Of a stretch of 50,467 bases of DNA, positions 49,309-50,467 are shown piece after piece. Position 1 is the stretch's first letter, and each line of letters begins with the position of its first letter. Made by a program: the position numbers and the translations under genes. Origin of the DNA: RGIG4140 sp045632845 (lineage in GTDB: Bacteria > Pseudomonadota > Alphaproteobacteria > CAAHEQ01 > UBA3637); the NCBI GenBank assembly GCA_045632845.1, contig JAZQXL010000021.1:1-50467 (forward strand), written 5' to 3'. The notes below the pieces were generated by a model that had not been told where the DNA came from, did not search any database, and saw nothing but the letters and a program-made list of their open reading frames with translations.

Positions 49309-50046
49309 ATGTTTGATTTAACTGGAAAAACAGCTCTTATTACTGGTGCAACTGGTGGTATTGGGCGTCAGATTGCGATGAAAATGCACGCTCAAGGTGC
49401 TACTTTGGCTTTGACAGATATGAACATGGAAACCTTGAAAGCATTCCAAGCTGAATTAGGGGAACGTGTTTTTGTTTATTCTGCAAATTTAACTGATTCA
49501 GAAAGTTTGAATCAATTGGTTAAACAAGCTGAAGCTGATATGGGGCGCATTGATATTCTTGTTAACAATGCAGGGATCACAAAGGATGGTCTTGCAATGC
49601 GTATGACAGATGATCAGTGGCAAGCTGTATTAGATATTAACTTAACAGCTGGGTTTAAATTGGCAAGAGCCGTTATCCCAGGGATGATGAAACGCCGTTA
49701 TGGTCGTATCATTGGTATGGCATCCGTTGTGGGTGTTATGGGAAATGCAGGTCAAGCAAACTATTCTGCTTCAAAAGCTGGTATGATTGCAATGAATAAA
49801 TGTATGGCTCAAGAACTTGCAAGTCGTGGTATTACATTTAACTCAATTGCACCAGGATTTATTAAAACACCAATGACAGATGCTTTGACTGATGAAGTTA
49901 AAAAAGAGCTTTTGCGTGGTGTTCCGATGGGCCGCTTGGGAACAGCTGAAGATATTGCTAACACAGCAGTCTTTTTGGCAAGTGATGAAGCTGCTTACAT
50001 CACAGGGCAAACCATCCACGTCAATGGGGGGATGGCGATGATTTAG
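49309..50046 (+). CDS. fabG: 3-oxoacyl-[acyl-carrier-protein] reductase
   Basis: NADPH-dependent reduction of 3-ketoacyl-ACP in type II fatty acid synthesis. The SDR motifs are TGATGGIG (cofactor), NNAG, the catalytic Ser in GMASVVGVMGNAGQ and YSASK. The PGFIKTPMT and GQTIHVNGGMAMI end are typical FabG. Its 245 aa is the usual length. The ribosome site is AAGGAG. It is followed by acpP, the common order in alphaproteobacteria. Confidence 0.97.
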   Translation: MFDLTGKTALITGATGGIGRQIAMKMHAQGATLALTDMNMETLKAFQAELGERVFVYSANLTDSESLNQLVKQAEADMGRIDILVNNAGITKDGLAMRMTDDQWQAVLDINLTAGFKLARAVIPGMMKRRYGRIIGMASVVGVMGNAGQANYSASKAGMIAMNKCMAQELASRGITFNSIAPGFIKTPMTDALTDEVKKELLRGVPMGRLGTAEDIANTAVFLASDEAAYITGQTIHVNGGMAMI

Positions 50047-50152
50047 GATAAAAATGTGTAAAAAATCAAGTTTAATTATTTGATTTTTATACTATTTGTT
50101 CTAAAATGAAAAAAAGTGCTAGACGAATGAAAAAAAATGTGCTAAAAGCAGT

Positions 50153-50182
50153 TTGATTTCGTCTTAACAGACAAAATAATAT
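50153..50182 (+). promoter_or_regulatory. predicted acpP promoter
   Basis: TTGATT (50153-50158), an 18-bp spacer and TAATAT (50177-50182). A small GTCT/AGAC inverted pair lies in the spacer. Confidence 0.5.
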
Positions 50183-50206
50183 TAATAACAGAAAAGGAAA
50201 TATATA

Positions 50207-50440
50207 ATGAGTAATGTTTCAGAACGCGTTAAAAAAATCGTTGTAGAACACTTAGGTGTTGATGAAGCTAAAGTTGTTGACACAGCTAGCTTTATTGATG
50301 ATTTGGGTGCAGATAGCTTAGACACAGTTGAACTTGTCATGGCTTTTGAAGAAGAATTTGGTTGCTCAATTCCAGATGATGCAGCTGAAAAAATTCGCAC
50401 AGTTAAAGACGCAGTTGATTTCATTGAAAAACAAGCTTAG
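50207..50440 (+). CDS. acpP: acyl carrier protein
   Basis: Carries acyl chains on a 4'-phosphopantetheine arm in fatty acid synthesis. The attachment serine is Ser37 in GADSLDTVELVMAFEEEF. It is acidic and helical, 77 aa, the standard size. The ribosome site is AAAGGAA. The gene is complete; the last 27 bases of the window after it hold nothing recognisable. Confidence 0.98.
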   Translation: MSNVSERVKKIVVEHLGVDEAKVVDTASFIDDLGADSLDTVELVMAFEEEFGCSIPDDAAEKIRTVKDAVDFIEKQA

Positions 50441-50467
50441 TCTGTACTAATAATGGGACGCTTTTTT

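Overview
The window is AT-rich, gene-dense bacterial DNA. It most likely comes from a host-associated alphaproteobacterium of an uncultured lineage. Several things point that way: three prepilin-like proteins with a GRSMVE(M/I)LGV leader, EF-Ts/S2, FabG-AcpP, a YejBEF importer, a MurD/MurL pair, ankyrin and Sel1-like repeat proteins, and a very large autotransporter. The lineage is an inference; there is no 16S gene here. Promoters are unusually easy to read: many genes have near-consensus -35/-10 boxes with exactly 17 bp between them. Several carry TGC or TGG just before the -10. Shine-Dalgarno sequences are often G-runs (AAGGGGG).

Layout. 1-4.4 kb: tRNA-Lys, then seven small membrane proteins of unknown function on the minus strand, including four tandem paralogues with four membrane segments each. 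4.6-6.4 kb: three prepilin-like genes; a 152-bp segment bounded by a perfect 21-bp inverted repeat and containing a promoter lies directly upstream of the second. 6.7-8.5 kb: rpsB-tsf. 8.8-11.8 kb: a small protein, a divergent lysozyme-like protein, GtrA, and an orphan VirB2/TrbC-like pilin. 11.9-15.2 kb: an unrecognised ORF ending in tandem stops with open frame beyond, queH, an overlooked 56-aa gene, and a duplicated-domain exported protein. 15.3-18.8 kb: a 1154-aa exported ankyrin protein.

18.8-25.3 kb holds the most striking system: close counterparts of chlamydial AaxC (arginine/agmatine antiporter), AaxB (pyruvoyl-dependent arginine decarboxylase) and AaxA (OprB-type porin). They have the same strand and order as in Chlamydia, with three unrelated genes inserted between aaxA and aaxB. 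Together they should carry arginine across both membranes, decarboxylate it to agmatine, which consumes a proton, and export the agmatine.

25.5-28.8 kb: a 1074-aa ankyrin/coiled-coil protein with a C-terminal membrane anchor. 29.0-34.1 kb: tpiA, a small secreted protein and yejBEF. 34.1-38.2 kb: a family 2 glycosyltransferase with a duplicated C-terminal module, then overlapping murL and murD, suggesting D-Glu is made at the UDP-MurNAc-dipeptide level. 38.3-41.5 kb: a Sel1-repeat protein and pepN. 41.9-48.5 kb: a 2208-aa autotransporter with chlamydial Pmp-type GGAI/FxxN repeats. 48.6-50.4 kb: an unknown helical protein, fabG and acpP. The Aax set and the Pmp-type adhesin suggest gene sharing with chlamydiae, or parallel adaptation to life in or on eukaryotic cells.
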